Numbered from the stretch's first letter, positions 1-8,960 are shown. The stretch is 64,000 bases of DNA from Ahniella sp. (GCA_016712105.1 JADJRU010000003.1:62001-126000), one strand, 5' to 3'. Notes: generated from the letters alone by a model not told the origin. Numbers and translations: made by a program.

Positions 1-1
1 C

Positions 2-638
2 GAGCGCATCGGCTTCGGTCGCGCTCTGGGTCGGTTCTTTGCCAAGATCCTGTCGTCGCTACCGGCGAATCTCGGTTACCTGATCGCCGCCTTTACCGGC
101 CGCAAACAGGCTCTGCACGACTTCGTGGCCGGCACGCTGGTCATCGACAAGGCAACCCGCAGTGAACTCGGTGCAAAGTCGAGCAGCGTCAACATCGGCG
201 TTCTGATCGGCGTCATGGCGGTCGTCGGCATCATCGGCATCGGCTTCGTCGGCATCCTTGCCGCGATCGCACTGCCCGCCTATCAGGACTACACCGTTCG
301 CGCGAAAGTCGCCGGTGTCATCGCCGAAAGCTCGGCGATCAAATACATGGTGGCCGAGCACTACCTGTCGAACGACAACCAATGCCCAGGCAATGGCGAC
401 GGCATGATCGGCAGCGCCGACAGTTACTTCGGCATGAATTACTCGCGTGCTGAAGTGCTGCCCGGTCAGGATGGCAACGGTACGCCGTTCTGCCTGATCA
501 ACCTGACACTGTCCAACACCGGAAACACCAGTCTGGACGGTCAAGTGGTGCAATTGGCCATGGACACCAGCATGCAATGGACCTGCGCGTCCGACAGCGT
601 TCCGGCCAAGATATCTGCCGGCCAGCTGCAGGCAATAG
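2..638 (+). CDS. RDD domain-pilin fusion protein (5'-partial, 3' frameshift)
   Basis: The gene enters from the left edge. The first 50 or so codons are the end of an RDD membrane domain, with the typical LHDFVAGT motif near its last helix. They run in the same frame into a hydrophobic helix ending GILAAIALPAYQDYTVRAK, the conserved start of type IV major pilins, followed by a pilin-like globular part with two cysteines. The usual GFxxxE prepilin peptidase site is absent, so the helix probably stays as a membrane anchor. Near base 611 the frame shifts: the given frame runs on to 790 into the next gene, while dropping one A gives the classic pilin ending AKYLPASC and a stop at 636-638. The fusion is seen directly; its role is unknown, perhaps a membrane-bound minor-pilin-like protein. 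Confidence 0.75.
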
Positions 639-759
639 GGATTGACTACACGGTGACAGTCCCCATATCCGGGGGCTGCTTCATTCGAAACCGCAAGTCA
701 CCGCAGGCGATTCTGCACAGCCGTGGTGCTTGCGGTTTCCTTTTGCGAGATCGGGAATC

Positions 760-1686
760 ATGGCCCAAGCACTCGAAATCACCGACCTGAAGAAGACCTA
801 CGATACCGGTGTGTCGGCACTGAAGGGCGTGTCGCTTGAAGTCGCCGAAGGCGATTTTTTTGCGTTGCTCGGACCCAATGGAGCGGGCAAGTCCACCCTG
901 ATCGGCGCCATCTGCTCGCTGGTCCGGCCGACCGCGGGCAGCATCCGGATCTTCGGGCACGATCTGGCGCGCGACCGCGAAACCGCGCTTGGCCTGCTCG
1001 GCGTGGTGCCGCAGGAAATCAACTTCAACCAGTTCGAAAAACCTTTCGACATCGTCGCGAATCAGGCTGGTTTTTATGGTCTGCCGCGCCCGCTGGCCCG
1101 AGAGCGCGCCGAGCGTTATCTCAAGCAACTGTCGTTATGGGACAAGGCATTCGTGGCCTCACGGACTTTGTCCGGCGGCATGAAGCGGCGACTGATGATT
1201 GCCCGGGCCATGGTGCACGAACCGAAACTTCTGATCCTCGATGAACCGACTGCGGGCGTGGATATCGAAATCCGTCGTTCGATGTGGCAGTTCGTCGAGC
1301 AGATCAACCGCGACGGCACAACGGTCATTCTGACCACTCATTACCTTGAGGAAGCGGAACAGTTGTGCCGCAACATCGCGATCATCGACAAGGGCGAGAT
1401 CGTCCGAAAGAGCGACATGAAGTCGCTGCTGGCAAGCCTAGATCGCGAGACCTTCGTGCTCGACCTCGTCGAAGCATGTGATGCCTTGCCGAATGTCGAG
1501 GGCGTCACCTTGCGTCGTATCGACGCATTGACGCTGGAGGCAGAAGTCCCCAAGGGCACCGAACTCAACCTCGTGTTCCGTGCGCTGGATTCAGCCGGCA
1601 TCCGCCTGCGGAGTTTGCGCAACAAGGCCAACCGGCTTGAAGAACTGTTCCTCGCCCTCGTCGACCGCAAGGGCCATGCCGCATGA
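760..1686 (+). CDS. ABC transporter ATP-binding protein (YadG-like)
   Basis: A 308-residue ABC ATPase. Walker A GPNGAGKST lies at about residues 38-46, the signature LSGGMKRR at 137-144 and Walker B LLILDEP at 157-162, with a switch histidine in TTHYLEEAE. The C-terminal 80 residues are the variable tail seen in ABC-2 exporters. The ATG at 760 was chosen over an upstream TTG at 730 because homologous domains begin with the MAQALEITDL-type strand. It overlaps the permease gene by 4 bases (ATGA at 1683-1686), so the two are translationally coupled. It energises the export of an unknown substrate; the closest named pair by architecture is YadG/YadH. Confidence 0.93.
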   Translation: MAQALEITDLKKTYDTGVSALKGVSLEVAEGDFFALLGPNGAGKSTLIGAICSLVRPTAGSIRIFGHDLARDRETALGLLGVVPQEINFNQFEKPFDIVANQAGFYGLPRPLARERAERYLKQLSLWDKAFVASRTLSGGMKRRLMIARAMVHEPKLLILDEPTAGVDIEIRRSMWQFVEQINRDGTTVILTTHYLEEAEQLCRNIAIIDKGEIVRKSDMKSLLASLDRETFVLDLVEACDALPNVEGVTLRRIDALTLEAEVPKGTELNLVFRALDSAGIRLRSLRNKANRLEELFLALVDRKGHAA

Positions 1687-2456
1687 ATACCCATGGCAAC
1701 CTGACCGCACTGAACACCATCGTCATGCGCGAGATTTCGCGCATCCTGCGTATCTGGGGCCAAACTCTGGTGCCGCCGGCGATCACGATGACACTTTACT
1801 TCGTCATCTTCGGCAACCTCATCGGCAGCCAGATCAAGGACATGAACGGCATCCGGTACATGGACTTCATCGTGCCCGGCCTGATCATGATGAGCGTGAT
1901 CCAGAACAGCTACGGCAACATCGTTTCGAGTTTCTTCGGCTCCAAGTTCCAGCGATTCATCGAAGAGATTCTGGTGTCGCCGACGCCCAATTGGGTGATT
2001 CTCAGCGGCTATTGCATCGGCGCCATCGTGCGCGGCCTGATGGTCGGCGCGATCGTGCTGGTGGTGGCCCTGTTCTTCACACGGCTCGAAGTGAAACACC
2101 CGCTGATCACGCTGCTGACCTTGTTCATCACCGCACTGACGTTCGCGTTTGCCGGGTTCATCAATGCCATGTTCGCGAAGAAGTTCGACGACATCTCGAT
2201 CGTCCCGACGTTCATCCTGACCCCACTCACCTATCTCGGCGGGGTTTTCTATTCGATTTCGCTGCTGCCACCGTTCTGGGAGAAGGTCAGCCACTTCAAC
2301 CCGATCCTGTACATGGTCAGTGCGTTCCGTTACGGCGTACTCGGCAAGAGTGACGTGCCGATCGGCACCTCGCTGGCCGTGATGATCCTTGCAGCCGTGA
2401 TACTGGGCGCCTATTCCAGCTGGCTCCTCGTACGTGGGCGCGGCTTGCGCAACTGA
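1683..2456 (+). CDS. ABC-2 type transporter permease (YadH-like)
   Basis: A 257-residue inner-membrane permease with about six hydrophobic helices and the ABC-2 signature region (LTPLTYLGGVFYSISLLPPFW) near residues 180-200. It partners the ATPase just upstream, whose stop overlaps its start. The gene ends in TGATCA at 2454-2459: the stop of this gene abuts the stop of the convergent SnoaL-like gene, leaving no intergenic base. The substrate cannot be read from the sequence; YadGH-type exporters are widespread and poorly characterised. Confidence 0.92.
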   Translation: MNTHGNLTALNTIVMREISRILRIWGQTLVPPAITMTLYFVIFGNLIGSQIKDMNGIRYMDFIVPGLIMMSVIQNSYGNIVSSFFGSKFQRFIEEILVSPTPNWVILSGYCIGAIVRGLMVGAIVLVVALFFTRLEVKHPLITLLTLFITALTFAFAGFINAMFAKKFDDISIVPTFILTPLTYLGGVFYSISLLPPFWEKVSHFNPILYMVSAFRYGVLGKSDVPIGTSLAVMILAAVILGAYSSWLLVRGRGLRN

Positions 2457-2852
2457 TCAGGCAGGCTTCATGGCCTGCAGCATCGCCGCCATGCGCTCAT
2501 GGATCACGTTGATCGCCTTCAGCGGCCGCAGCATCACCTTGAAGTCGGTGATCTGCCCGGCCGCATTCCACCGAATCATGTCGACCCCATTCACCAGGAT
2601 GCCATCCACTTCGGTTTCGAATTCAAGCATCGCATCGGTGTCGCCGACGATCTCCCGGACATAACGGAAGCTCGGGTGGAAGAACACCTGGAACGCCGCC
2701 GCCAGATAACCGGCGGCGAGTTTCCTGCCGCGTTGAGGTGTGTGCACGACCGGAGAGTGGAACACCGCGTCCTCGGCCAGTAATGCTGGCAGTCCCGATG
2801 CATCCTGCGTGCGCACGAGTCGGTGCCAGGTTTCAAGTGCAATGGGGTGCAT
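2457..2852 (-). CDS. SnoaL-like / nuclear transport factor 2 family protein
   Basis: A 131-residue protein starting MHPIALETWHRLV, with the NTF2 cone-fold pattern: a helical start, the conserved block LLAEDAVFHSPVV and strands ending in FKVMLRPLKA. Such proteins bind or convert small hydrophobic ligands, but the fold alone does not give a reaction. The ATG at 2850-2852 has AAAGGA about 6 bases upstream. It is the third gene of a minus-strand run after a glyoxalase-like gene and a small membrane gene. Confidence 0.85.
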   Translation of the reverse strand: MHPIALETWHRLVRTQDASGLPALLAEDAVFHSPVVHTPQRGRKLAAGYLAAAFQVFFHPSFRYVREIVGDTDAMLEFETEVDGILVNGVDMIRWNAAGQITDFKVMLRPLKAINVIHERMAAMLQAMKPA

Positions 2853-2881
2853 TTCGGATTCCTTTGTGGAGGGTCCCAGGA

Positions 2882-3235
2882 TCAACCGGAGCTTGTGCTG
2901 GACATCAGCCAGGCAATCAAGGTGAAGACGATACCGCCTGCATACAATGATCCGAAGACGTGCTTGTTGTATCGGGCGAGCCAAATCGGCAAATAGATGT
3001 CGAAGTTATCTTGGCGATCAGGGGTGTGGCGAGCCGCAATGTCCGTCAACGGGCAACGCATCCGGTTTGCGAACAACACCAGCACTTCGAGAAAGACGAA
3101 GGCGATCAGCGCAGCTGCGACCCCCAGTTTGCGCTGCGCCGCCAACACCGGAATGGCCAGAATCGAACCCGCGAACAGTGCCCACACCAGCGTATGGACC
3201 ACCTTGATCAATCGCAGGGTCAATGTGGCTCGCAT
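2882..3235 (-). CDS. small four-helix integral membrane protein, unknown function
   Basis: A 117-residue protein with hydrophobic segments at about 6-25, 32-50 and 92-112 and a hydrophilic middle containing NRMRCPLTD and NFDIYLPIWLARYNK. The CPLT motif recalls DUF2784-type membrane proteins, but I cannot assign the family firmly. Its start codon shares one base with the stop of the upstream glyoxalase gene (TGATG at 3233-3237), which implies translational coupling and perhaps related roles. Function unknown. Confidence 0.75.
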   Translation of the reverse strand: MRATLTLRLIKVVHTLVWALFAGSILAIPVLAAQRKLGVAAALIAFVFLEVLVLFANRMRCPLTDIAARHTPDRQDNFDIYLPIWLARYNKHVFGSLYAGGIVFTLIAWLMSSTSSG

Positions 3236-3636
3236 CAGCGCTCTAAGGAAACGGGAATGAGCTCGCGCAACTGGAAGATATTTCCTTCGGGATCCACAGC
3301 ATTCCGCACGATGAACCCCGGTCCGCGCCATGATTCTGCCAGCACCTCACCGCCCAAGTCTCTGGCCTGGGCATGGGCCGCGTCCAGACTCGGCACGGTG
3401 AAGAAGAACTTGTATGCCGCTTCTTCGCGCCGTTCGGGAGGCGACGCGACCTCAATCTGCGCCGCGATTGGTTCGGGAATCGCGTCAACGATCAATTGAA
3501 ATTGATCGGCCTTCAGGACCACGAGCTCTGCCGATGAATGGGCGCGTGCCATATCGAGCACGGCTTCGTAGAACGAAGCCATACGCGCAAGATCCTTCGC
3601 ATAGACAAAGAGCCCGGCACTGACATGATCCATCAT
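3235..3636 (-). CDS. VOC family (glyoxalase/bleomycin resistance-like) protein
   Basis: A 133-residue single-domain vicinal-oxygen-chelate protein. The N-terminal strand AGLFVYAKDLARMASFYEAVL and the C-terminal DPEGNIFQLREL block are the two hallmark beta-alpha-beta ends of the fold; the glutamate of the second metal site may be the one near the end. A strong GGAAGG site lies 5 bases before the ATG at 3634-3636, supporting this first of two tandem ATG codons. It is the first gene of a three-gene minus-strand unit. Substrate unknown. Confidence 0.88.
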   Translation of the reverse strand: MMDHVSAGLFVYAKDLARMASFYEAVLDMARAHSSAELVVLKADQFQLIVDAIPEPIAAQIEVASPPERREEAAYKFFFTVPSLDAAHAQARDLGGEVLAESWRGPGFIVRNAVDPEGNIFQLRELIPVSLER

Positions 3637-3825
3637 CGGCCTTCCTTCATGATGAAGGCTAGCTTGCCACAGGCGAATCAGAGCGCAAGGGATCGGAGAC
3701 TCCCTGGCACTGCGGCTCGGAGAACGGCCGCCGGCCAGTCCGCATCGCCACCTCCCTTCGAGCAGCCCTGAAGTGAAAGACTGCATGACCTCGTATGGAA
3801 AGGCCTCTGAACAAGAGTGGGTGTT

Positions 3826-4449
3826 TCACAGCCGGCCGTTGAACATCGACTGCCAGACGCGCTTCCAGTCCATGTACCAGTTCGGCTTCCAGCTCTGGCC
3901 GCCATCTTCGGAGGTGGTTTGGTGCCACCGGCAACTTGTGGCCGTGATCTGGTCCCAGATACCGCGAACCTTGATCGGCTTTCCGTCGTGGATGTCGTCG
4001 GATTCGAACACGCCGGCACCATCCCTGAACGCACCGGTCATGCCTGGGGTGGTCAAGACGCCGGATTTGCCGTTGACCCAGAAGTCGGACCAAACGTTTT
4101 TCGCAACATCCAGAAGCCGCAATCCCATGCCGGAAAAGTCGCGTGAGGGAATGCGCAATTCCTCGATGCTTCCTACTCCGTTGAGAATGGTCCAGCAGGT
4201 TGCCTCGCCGTCGAATTCATCCCACGTGTCGGTCGTACCTGCTTTCAGGCGCCTGTGCTGGATTCGCCACTCGCCCTCGAGGAAACTGAAGTCGCCCGGT
4301 TGGCCGACGGCCGGCTCGACTTTTTTCTCCGGAACATTCTCGGCTTTTGTTGGGCCAAGACTCGCCAGTCCCAAGGCGATTCCGGCAGTTGCCGATGCCG
4401 ATGCCAGAAGAATCGTTCGACGGTCTTGACTACCAGGTTCGTGACTCAT
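3826..4449 (-). CDS. DUF1579-like exported protein with twin-arginine-type leader
   Basis: A 207-residue protein whose N-terminus has two adjacent arginines before a hydrophobic stretch (QDRRTILLASASATAGIALG), like a Tat or lipoprotein-free signal peptide. The mature part carries FLEGEWRIQHRRL and later WDQITATSCRWHQTTSEDGG, resembling the DUF1579/lipocalin-like beta-barrel proteins. The ATG at 4447-4449 is preferred over an upstream codon because it places the arginine pair 9 residues from the start. Enzymatic role unknown. It lies downstream of a WYL-type regulator on the same strand. Confidence 0.72.
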   Translation of the reverse strand: MSHEPGSQDRRTILLASASATAGIALGLASLGPTKAENVPEKKVEPAVGQPGDFSFLEGEWRIQHRRLKAGTTDTWDEFDGEATCWTILNGVGSIEELRIPSRDFSGMGLRLLDVAKNVWSDFWVNGKSGVLTTPGMTGAFRDGAGVFESDDIHDGKPIKVRGIWDQITATSCRWHQTTSEDGGQSWKPNWYMDWKRVWQSMFNGRL

Positions 4450-4541
4450 GATGGCTCCTGATCCCGCTACGGGTGAGAGCATTGACCATAGCCCGGTAAT
4501 GCTGCCATCGACTGTCATGTTTTTAGGCAGATCGAATCACG

Positions 4542-5528
4542 TCAATCCGGAGGCACTTCGGTCATCTGCCGGTATCGAGCCCCTGAGGCCTCAAGAAAGT
4601 CGCGGATGGCCTGGCGCAGGGACTTCGGCGCAAGTACTTCTACATCCAACGCCATCGAAACCAACTGACGCACAGCCTGTACTTCGGTCTCGATCGGGAT
4701 CGACGCACGAAACCAGCCCTCGGCATCGGAAGCCAAGGTCTGTGACGCCAGCGAACGTGCCACCCGCGCGCTTGAACGAGACAACTCCCGCAGTCCTTGT
4801 CGGGTGGCGCGAACCCTGGCTACACCCGGGTAGAGATCAGACTCGAATTGATGGACACGCTCGGACCAATAGCGGGCGAGATCGAATCCGTCCGGGCATT
4901 TCGCAGGAGCATCGAGCAAGTCCACATGCTGAATGCTGGCGACACGATAGGTTCTGGGTGATCCGTCGACGGCTGCAATCAGGTACCAGGACCCTCCCTT
5001 CAGAACCAGCCCGATCGGATGGGCCGTCCGACGGACGGTTGCCTTCCAGCTTTCATAGGCCATGGTGATTTGCCGCTGGTCCCAGACAGCTTGCGCTACA
5101 AGCGCCAGAGCAGGCGCCGGTTGTGCTTCGCGATACCAGTCGATCGGATCAAGGTGAAACTTCGAGCGCACCAGACTGGCCTGGGTCCGCTGGACCATCG
5201 GCAGGGCCGTCAGCAGTTTCAATTCGGCGCGCGCCACATCGTCGCCAAGTCCAAGATCCGCCGCTGGACCGGACAGACCCAACATCAGGATCGATTGAGC
5301 TTCTGCCGCCGTCAGGCCGGTCAACGTGGTCTTCCAGCCCTTCTGCAGCACGAACCCGCCGTTTCGCCCGCGTTCGGCATGAATGGGGACACCAGCTGCT
5401 GCCAACTCATCGACATCGCGATACAAGGTGCGAATCGATACCTCGAGCTTTTCCGCCAGCGTGCGAGCACTCACCCGCCCACGGGTTTCAAGCATCATCT
5501 GAATCGACAACAAGCGACTGGCGCGCAT
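4542..5528 (-). CDS. YafY-type HTH/WYL-domain transcriptional regulator
   Basis: A 328-residue DNA-binding regulator. Residues 1-60 form a winged helix (RLLSIQMMLETRGRVSARTLA then SIRTLYRDVDELAAAGVP); the middle has the WYL core (GGSWYLIAAVDGSPRTYRVA), followed by the usual C-terminal extension. WYL domains sense ligands or nucleic acids in stress and defence regulators; here it stands alone with no visible defence genes next to it. The DUF1579 gene and the three-gene unit downstream on the same strand could be targets, but that is inference. Confidence 0.9.
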   Translation of the reverse strand: MRASRLLSIQMMLETRGRVSARTLAEKLEVSIRTLYRDVDELAAAGVPIHAERGRNGGFVLQKGWKTTLTGLTAAEAQSILMLGLSGPAADLGLGDDVARAELKLLTALPMVQRTQASLVRSKFHLDPIDWYREAQPAPALALVAQAVWDQRQITMAYESWKATVRRTAHPIGLVLKGGSWYLIAAVDGSPRTYRVASIQHVDLLDAPAKCPDGFDLARYWSERVHQFESDLYPGVARVRATRQGLRELSRSSARVARSLASQTLASDAEGWFRASIPIETEVQAVRQLVSMALDVEVLAPKSLRQAIRDFLEASGARYRQMTEVPPD

Positions 5529-5685
5529 GTCATTCAGCGATTGGCCGAGACTTCATGACTGCGTCCGCAACAAGAGCCTGCGGAGCCAAAAGCATGTCCC
5601 GGAATCCCGCGTTTTGCCCGCGTCCAGCATGTCGCATTGAATTGTGTGCCATCACCTTCAACCGATGGTCGATTCGGGGATCCGG

Positions 5686-6723
5686 TCAGACCAGCTTGCA
5701 GCCGCTGAGCGACAGGACAAAATCCTTTCCCAGCAACTGGGATGGAGTGCTGTAGCCGCCTTTCGGCGGATGCTTCAGGACGTGCTCCAGGATGCGCAAT
5801 GCCGACTCGGCGGTGAGTTCATAACCATTCGGAGTCTGCAGTTGTTTGCTGACCTGCTTGCCGGCCGCGTTGCGGACTTCACCCCAGATATAGCTGTCCG
5901 TCCCGCTTCGTTTGGCTTCGGCCGGGCCGCCTTGCTGGACCTTCGATTTGAGGTACTGCTGGACCGGACTGATGTCGAGCAGCCAACGCACCCAGTTCAG
6001 CTTCTTGACGCGTTCGGCCGTGCCTGGCGACACGCCCATGTACACCTCGACATTGGGAATGCCGGTGGACACGAACGAGGTATAGACATCGCCCCAGGGG
6101 ATGGTCATCGCAAAACGGGGTTCGCCGCCACGATCGAACGTGCGCGTCTTGTACGCCAGCGGCACCCGCTCGAGCTTGCCGTTGCGGCGGATCCGACCGC
6201 CTTTGCCAAGCCCCTCGACCGCCGTCTTCGCGGTGCCCTGGCTGGGACCGCCACCGGCCTCGAAGGCCAGTACGAGTTCGGTCGCATCCGGGAGTGCGGC
6301 CTTCAGCATCGCGGCCAGGCAATCCGTCGGCACCACATCGAACCCGGTTCCCGGCATGAGCAGAATTCCGCGTTCGCGCGCGCGTTCATCTTGTGCATGT
6401 GCGTACGCGAAGACATCGAGTTCGCCGGTGATATCCAGATAGTGGGCACCAACCGCAAGACAACCTTCGATCATCGGGGCTGCCGTGGCCGAGTAAGGCC
6501 CGGCACAATGCAGCACGACGTCGATTCCCTGCAACGCGGATTTCACGGTCTCGGGATTGTCGAGCGGGAAAATCCGCGCCGGCAGGTTGTGCTCATGCGC
6601 CAAGGCCTCAATGGATTCGCGACTGCGTCCCGCCAGAACCGGCTGATGACCATTCGCCAAGGCGCGCTTGAGGATCAGGCCTGCGGTGTATCCGTTTGCG
6701 CCGTACAACATCCAGCCGCCCAT
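5686..6723 (-). CDS. saccharopine dehydrogenase-like NAD(P)-binding protein
   Basis: A 345-residue protein starting MGGWMLYGANGYTAG, a Rossmann fold with the loop GANGYTA at residues 7-13, and DVVLHCAGPYSATAAP at about 75-90 typical of trans-acting enoyl reductase/saccharopine dehydrogenase-like proteins. The start at 6721-6723 follows the thiolase stop by 10 bases, so the two form one transcription unit. Together they suggest lipid or fatty-acid metabolism. The exact reaction is not readable: true lysine-pathway saccharopine dehydrogenases are longer and differ in their C-terminal half. Confidence 0.88.
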   Translation of the reverse strand: MGGWMLYGANGYTAGLILKRALANGHQPVLAGRSRESIEALAHEHNLPARIFPLDNPETVKSALQGIDVVLHCAGPYSATAAPMIEGCLAVGAHYLDITGELDVFAYAHAQDERARERGILLMPGTGFDVVPTDCLAAMLKAALPDATELVLAFEAGGGPSQGTAKTAVEGLGKGGRIRRNGKLERVPLAYKTRTFDRGGEPRFAMTIPWGDVYTSFVSTGIPNVEVYMGVSPGTAERVKKLNWVRWLLDISPVQQYLKSKVQQGGPAEAKRSGTDSYIWGEVRNAAGKQVSKQLQTPNGYELTAESALRILEHVLKHPPKGGYSTPSQLLGKDFVLSLSGCKLV

Positions 6724-6733
6724 GACCGACCCC

Positions 6734-8014
6734 TCAGCGCTCGACGATCGCTGCAACGCCCATACCACCGGCGGTGCAGATGGAGATCAAAGCCCGGCCG
6801 CCACCCTTTTCCTTGAGCAGTTTGGCGGCAGTGGCGAGCACACGACCACCGGTCGCAGCGAACGGATGACCAAACGCCAAGGAAGAGCCGACCACATTGA
6901 GCTTCGCCGGATCGATCGCGCCAAGTGCGTCCGACATGCCAAGTTTGTCGACGCAATAGGCTCGCGTTTCCCAGGCTTTCAGCGTACACAGGACCTGAGC
7001 GGCAAATGCTTCGTGGATCTCGTAGTAGTCGAAATCCTGCAAAGTCAGCCCAGTGGCCTTGAGCAGGTTCGCAACCGCCTGCGTGGGCGCCATCAGCAGC
7101 CCTTCGCCAGCGACAAAATCAAATGCTGCGGCAGACGAATGAGTCAGGTAGGCCAGAGGTTCGTGGCCTTCGGCGCGCGCCCAGTCTTCACTCGACAACA
7201 AGGTGGCCGATGCGCCGTCGGTGAGTGGCGTGGAGTTCGCGGCCGTCAGCGTGCCCTTGCCGGAAGTCTTGTCGAAGGCCGGCTTCAATGACGCGAGTTT
7301 TTCGAGTGTGGTGTCCGGGCGCAGGATGTTGTCGCGCTCCAATCCCTGGAATGGGGTGACCAGATCCTTGAAGAACCCGCGCTCGTAGGCGGCTTGGGCT
7401 TTCTGATGCGATTGGTACGCGAGCAGGTCCTGTGCCTCGCGCGTGATCGCCCATTCCTTCGCCATCATCTCGCAGTGTTCGCCCATCGACTTGCCAGTGC
7501 GCGGCTCGGCCACGCCCGGAAAACCCGGCTTCAATTCAGACAACGAAAAGCCCTTCAGCATGGCGCCGATCCGCTGGCCCATCGTTTTGGCCCGATTGAC
7601 GTTCAGCAGGCGGCGGCGGAGTTTGTCGCCAAGCACGATCGGCACATCGGAAGTGGTGTCGGTGCCGCCGGCAATGCCGACATTGATTTGACCCAGGGCG
7701 ATCTTGTTGCCGATGTGGATGGCGGTATCGAGGCTGGTGCCGCAGGCACGCGACATGGTGATACCGGGCGTCCGCGGCGACAGGCCGGAGCCCAGCGCCA
7801 CTTCACGACCGATGTTCCAGTCGGACGTGAGTTTGAGCACGGCGCCAAGTGCCACCTCGCCGAGTTCTCGGCCATTCAGTCCGAACCGCTCCACCAGACT
7901 GCCGACCGCCTTGACCGACATGTGGTAGTTGCCCAGTTCAAAATAGGCCGTGTTGTTGCGGCAGAACGGAATACGGTTGCCACCCAGGATGGCGACACGA
8001 CGGGCTTGGCTCAT
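6734..8014 (-). CDS. acetyl-CoA C-acyltransferase (thiolase, FadI-like)
   Basis: A 426-residue thiolase. The acyl-carrying cysteine is in SRACGTS (C91), the catalytic histidine in EIHEAFA at about residue 350 with GHPFAATGGR following, and the second cysteine is in ICTAGGMG near residue 413. Length and motifs fit the FadI/trifunctional-type thiolases of beta-oxidation more than the short biosynthetic ones. The ATG at 8012-8014 is chosen over an upstream in-frame codon because the conserved strand VAILGGNRIPF begins just after it. The downstream saccharopine dehydrogenase-like gene is probably co-transcribed. No FadJ partner is adjacent. Confidence 0.92.
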   Translation of the reverse strand: MSQARRVAILGGNRIPFCRNNTAYFELGNYHMSVKAVGSLVERFGLNGRELGEVALGAVLKLTSDWNIGREVALGSGLSPRTPGITMSRACGTSLDTAIHIGNKIALGQINVGIAGGTDTTSDVPIVLGDKLRRRLLNVNRAKTMGQRIGAMLKGFSLSELKPGFPGVAEPRTGKSMGEHCEMMAKEWAITREAQDLLAYQSHQKAQAAYERGFFKDLVTPFQGLERDNILRPDTTLEKLASLKPAFDKTSGKGTLTAANSTPLTDGASATLLSSEDWARAEGHEPLAYLTHSSAAAFDFVAGEGLLMAPTQAVANLLKATGLTLQDFDYYEIHEAFAAQVLCTLKAWETRAYCVDKLGMSDALGAIDPAKLNVVGSSLAFGHPFAATGGRVLATAAKLLKEKGGGRALISICTAGGMGVAAIVER

Positions 8015-8080
8015 GGGTCGGCTCCGGAAATCAGGAAAACCCGATGCTAACCACAATCGGCTGGAGCGTGACAGTCGGCG

Positions 8081-8503
8081 TCAGCTGACGGGTGCCAGCC
8101 AGGTAAACGGCGGCCAAGGCAGGTTCCGGGCCACGCCAAAACCCACATACAGGCCCAGCCACAGCCACAGATTGGCGATCGGGCGGATCCAGGGATCGAT
8201 CTGTGCCGGCAGGGGCTTGAGCAGCCGCATGATCAGCAGCGGCAGCACAGGCAAGGACAGGATCAGCAGCGCATTCATGCGCAGGGCTTTGGCTGGATCG
8301 GCATGGACCAGCGCATGGATCGCCCGCGTGGCGCCGCAGCCTGGGCAGAACAGGCCAGTCCAACTGCGGAATGCACAGCCCGGGAATGGACTCCCGGGCT
8401 GGTTCGGATCAAACAGCGTCAGCAACCACAGGCCAAGGGCGAGTGTGGCGAGGACGGGCACGATCCAAAGACCGTGCACGAACCACGAGCGCGTCAACTG
8501 CAT
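8081..8503 (-). CDS. DUF2752 family membrane protein
   Basis: A 140-residue protein with hydrophobic helices at about 11-30, 75-95 and 107-125 and the DUF2752 hallmark FCPGCGATRAIHALVHADP between helices 1 and 2. It starts 13 bases after the stop of the CD225-domain gene on the same strand. These two families often occur as a pair, which supports a joint membrane role, though neither has a firm function in bacteria. Confidence 0.88.
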   Translation of the reverse strand: MQLTRSWFVHGLWIVPVLATLALGLWLLTLFDPNQPGSPFPGCAFRSWTGLFCPGCGATRAIHALVHADPAKALRMNALLILSLPVLPLLIMRLLKPLPAQIDPWIRPIANLWLWLGLYVGFGVARNLPWPPFTWLAPVS

Positions 8504-8516
8504 GGCTTACCCCGGC

Positions 8517-8888
8517 TCAGCGGAACTGACGAAGCATTTCCGGGTTGAACGCGAAATTGAAGATCAGAGAACCGAGGAACAGCAACAGACCCAGTCCCGC
8601 GAGCACGGCGGTGACGATTGCCCAGATCTTGGCCTGACCGGCAGCCTTGTGGGCATCATCGAAATTGTTGGCGGCATTGAACGCCTTGGCCTTGTTCGCC
8701 TGATATATGGCCACGATGCCGGTGGGAAGGCCGATCGGCAGGCAACAACAGGCAAGCATGGTGAAGATCGTGCCAAGGATGGTCGAAATGACCGCAAAGA
8801 TCATGTGGTCCGGGGCCGGACCCAAGCTGGAACCGTGGTAGTTCGGGTCAGACATCGGGGCATCAGGCGGCAGATTCGGGTCGTTCAT
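8517..8888 (-). CDS. CD225/dispanin family membrane protein
   Basis: A 123-residue protein with a short Pro-rich N-terminus, then a helix at about 30-52 containing CCCLPIGLPTGIVAIYQANK, the dispanin/CD225 core with its three consecutive cysteines, and a second helix near 85-108. The ATG at 8886-8888 has GGAGA about 6 bases upstream. Animal relatives (IFITMs) alter membrane curvature; bacterial roles are unproven. Paired with the DUF2752 gene downstream. Confidence 0.88.
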   Translation of the reverse strand: MNDPNLPPDAPMSDPNYHGSSLGPAPDHMIFAVISTILGTIFTMLACCCLPIGLPTGIVAIYQANKAKAFNAANNFDDAHKAAGQAKIWAIVTAVLAGLGLLLFLGSLIFNFAFNPEMLRQFR

Positions 8889-8960
8889 GGGCGTCTCCTT
8901 CAAGAACCTGTGATGCAATCACAAAGGCGGGCACATGCCAAGTCGTTGTTTGCCGGGAAA

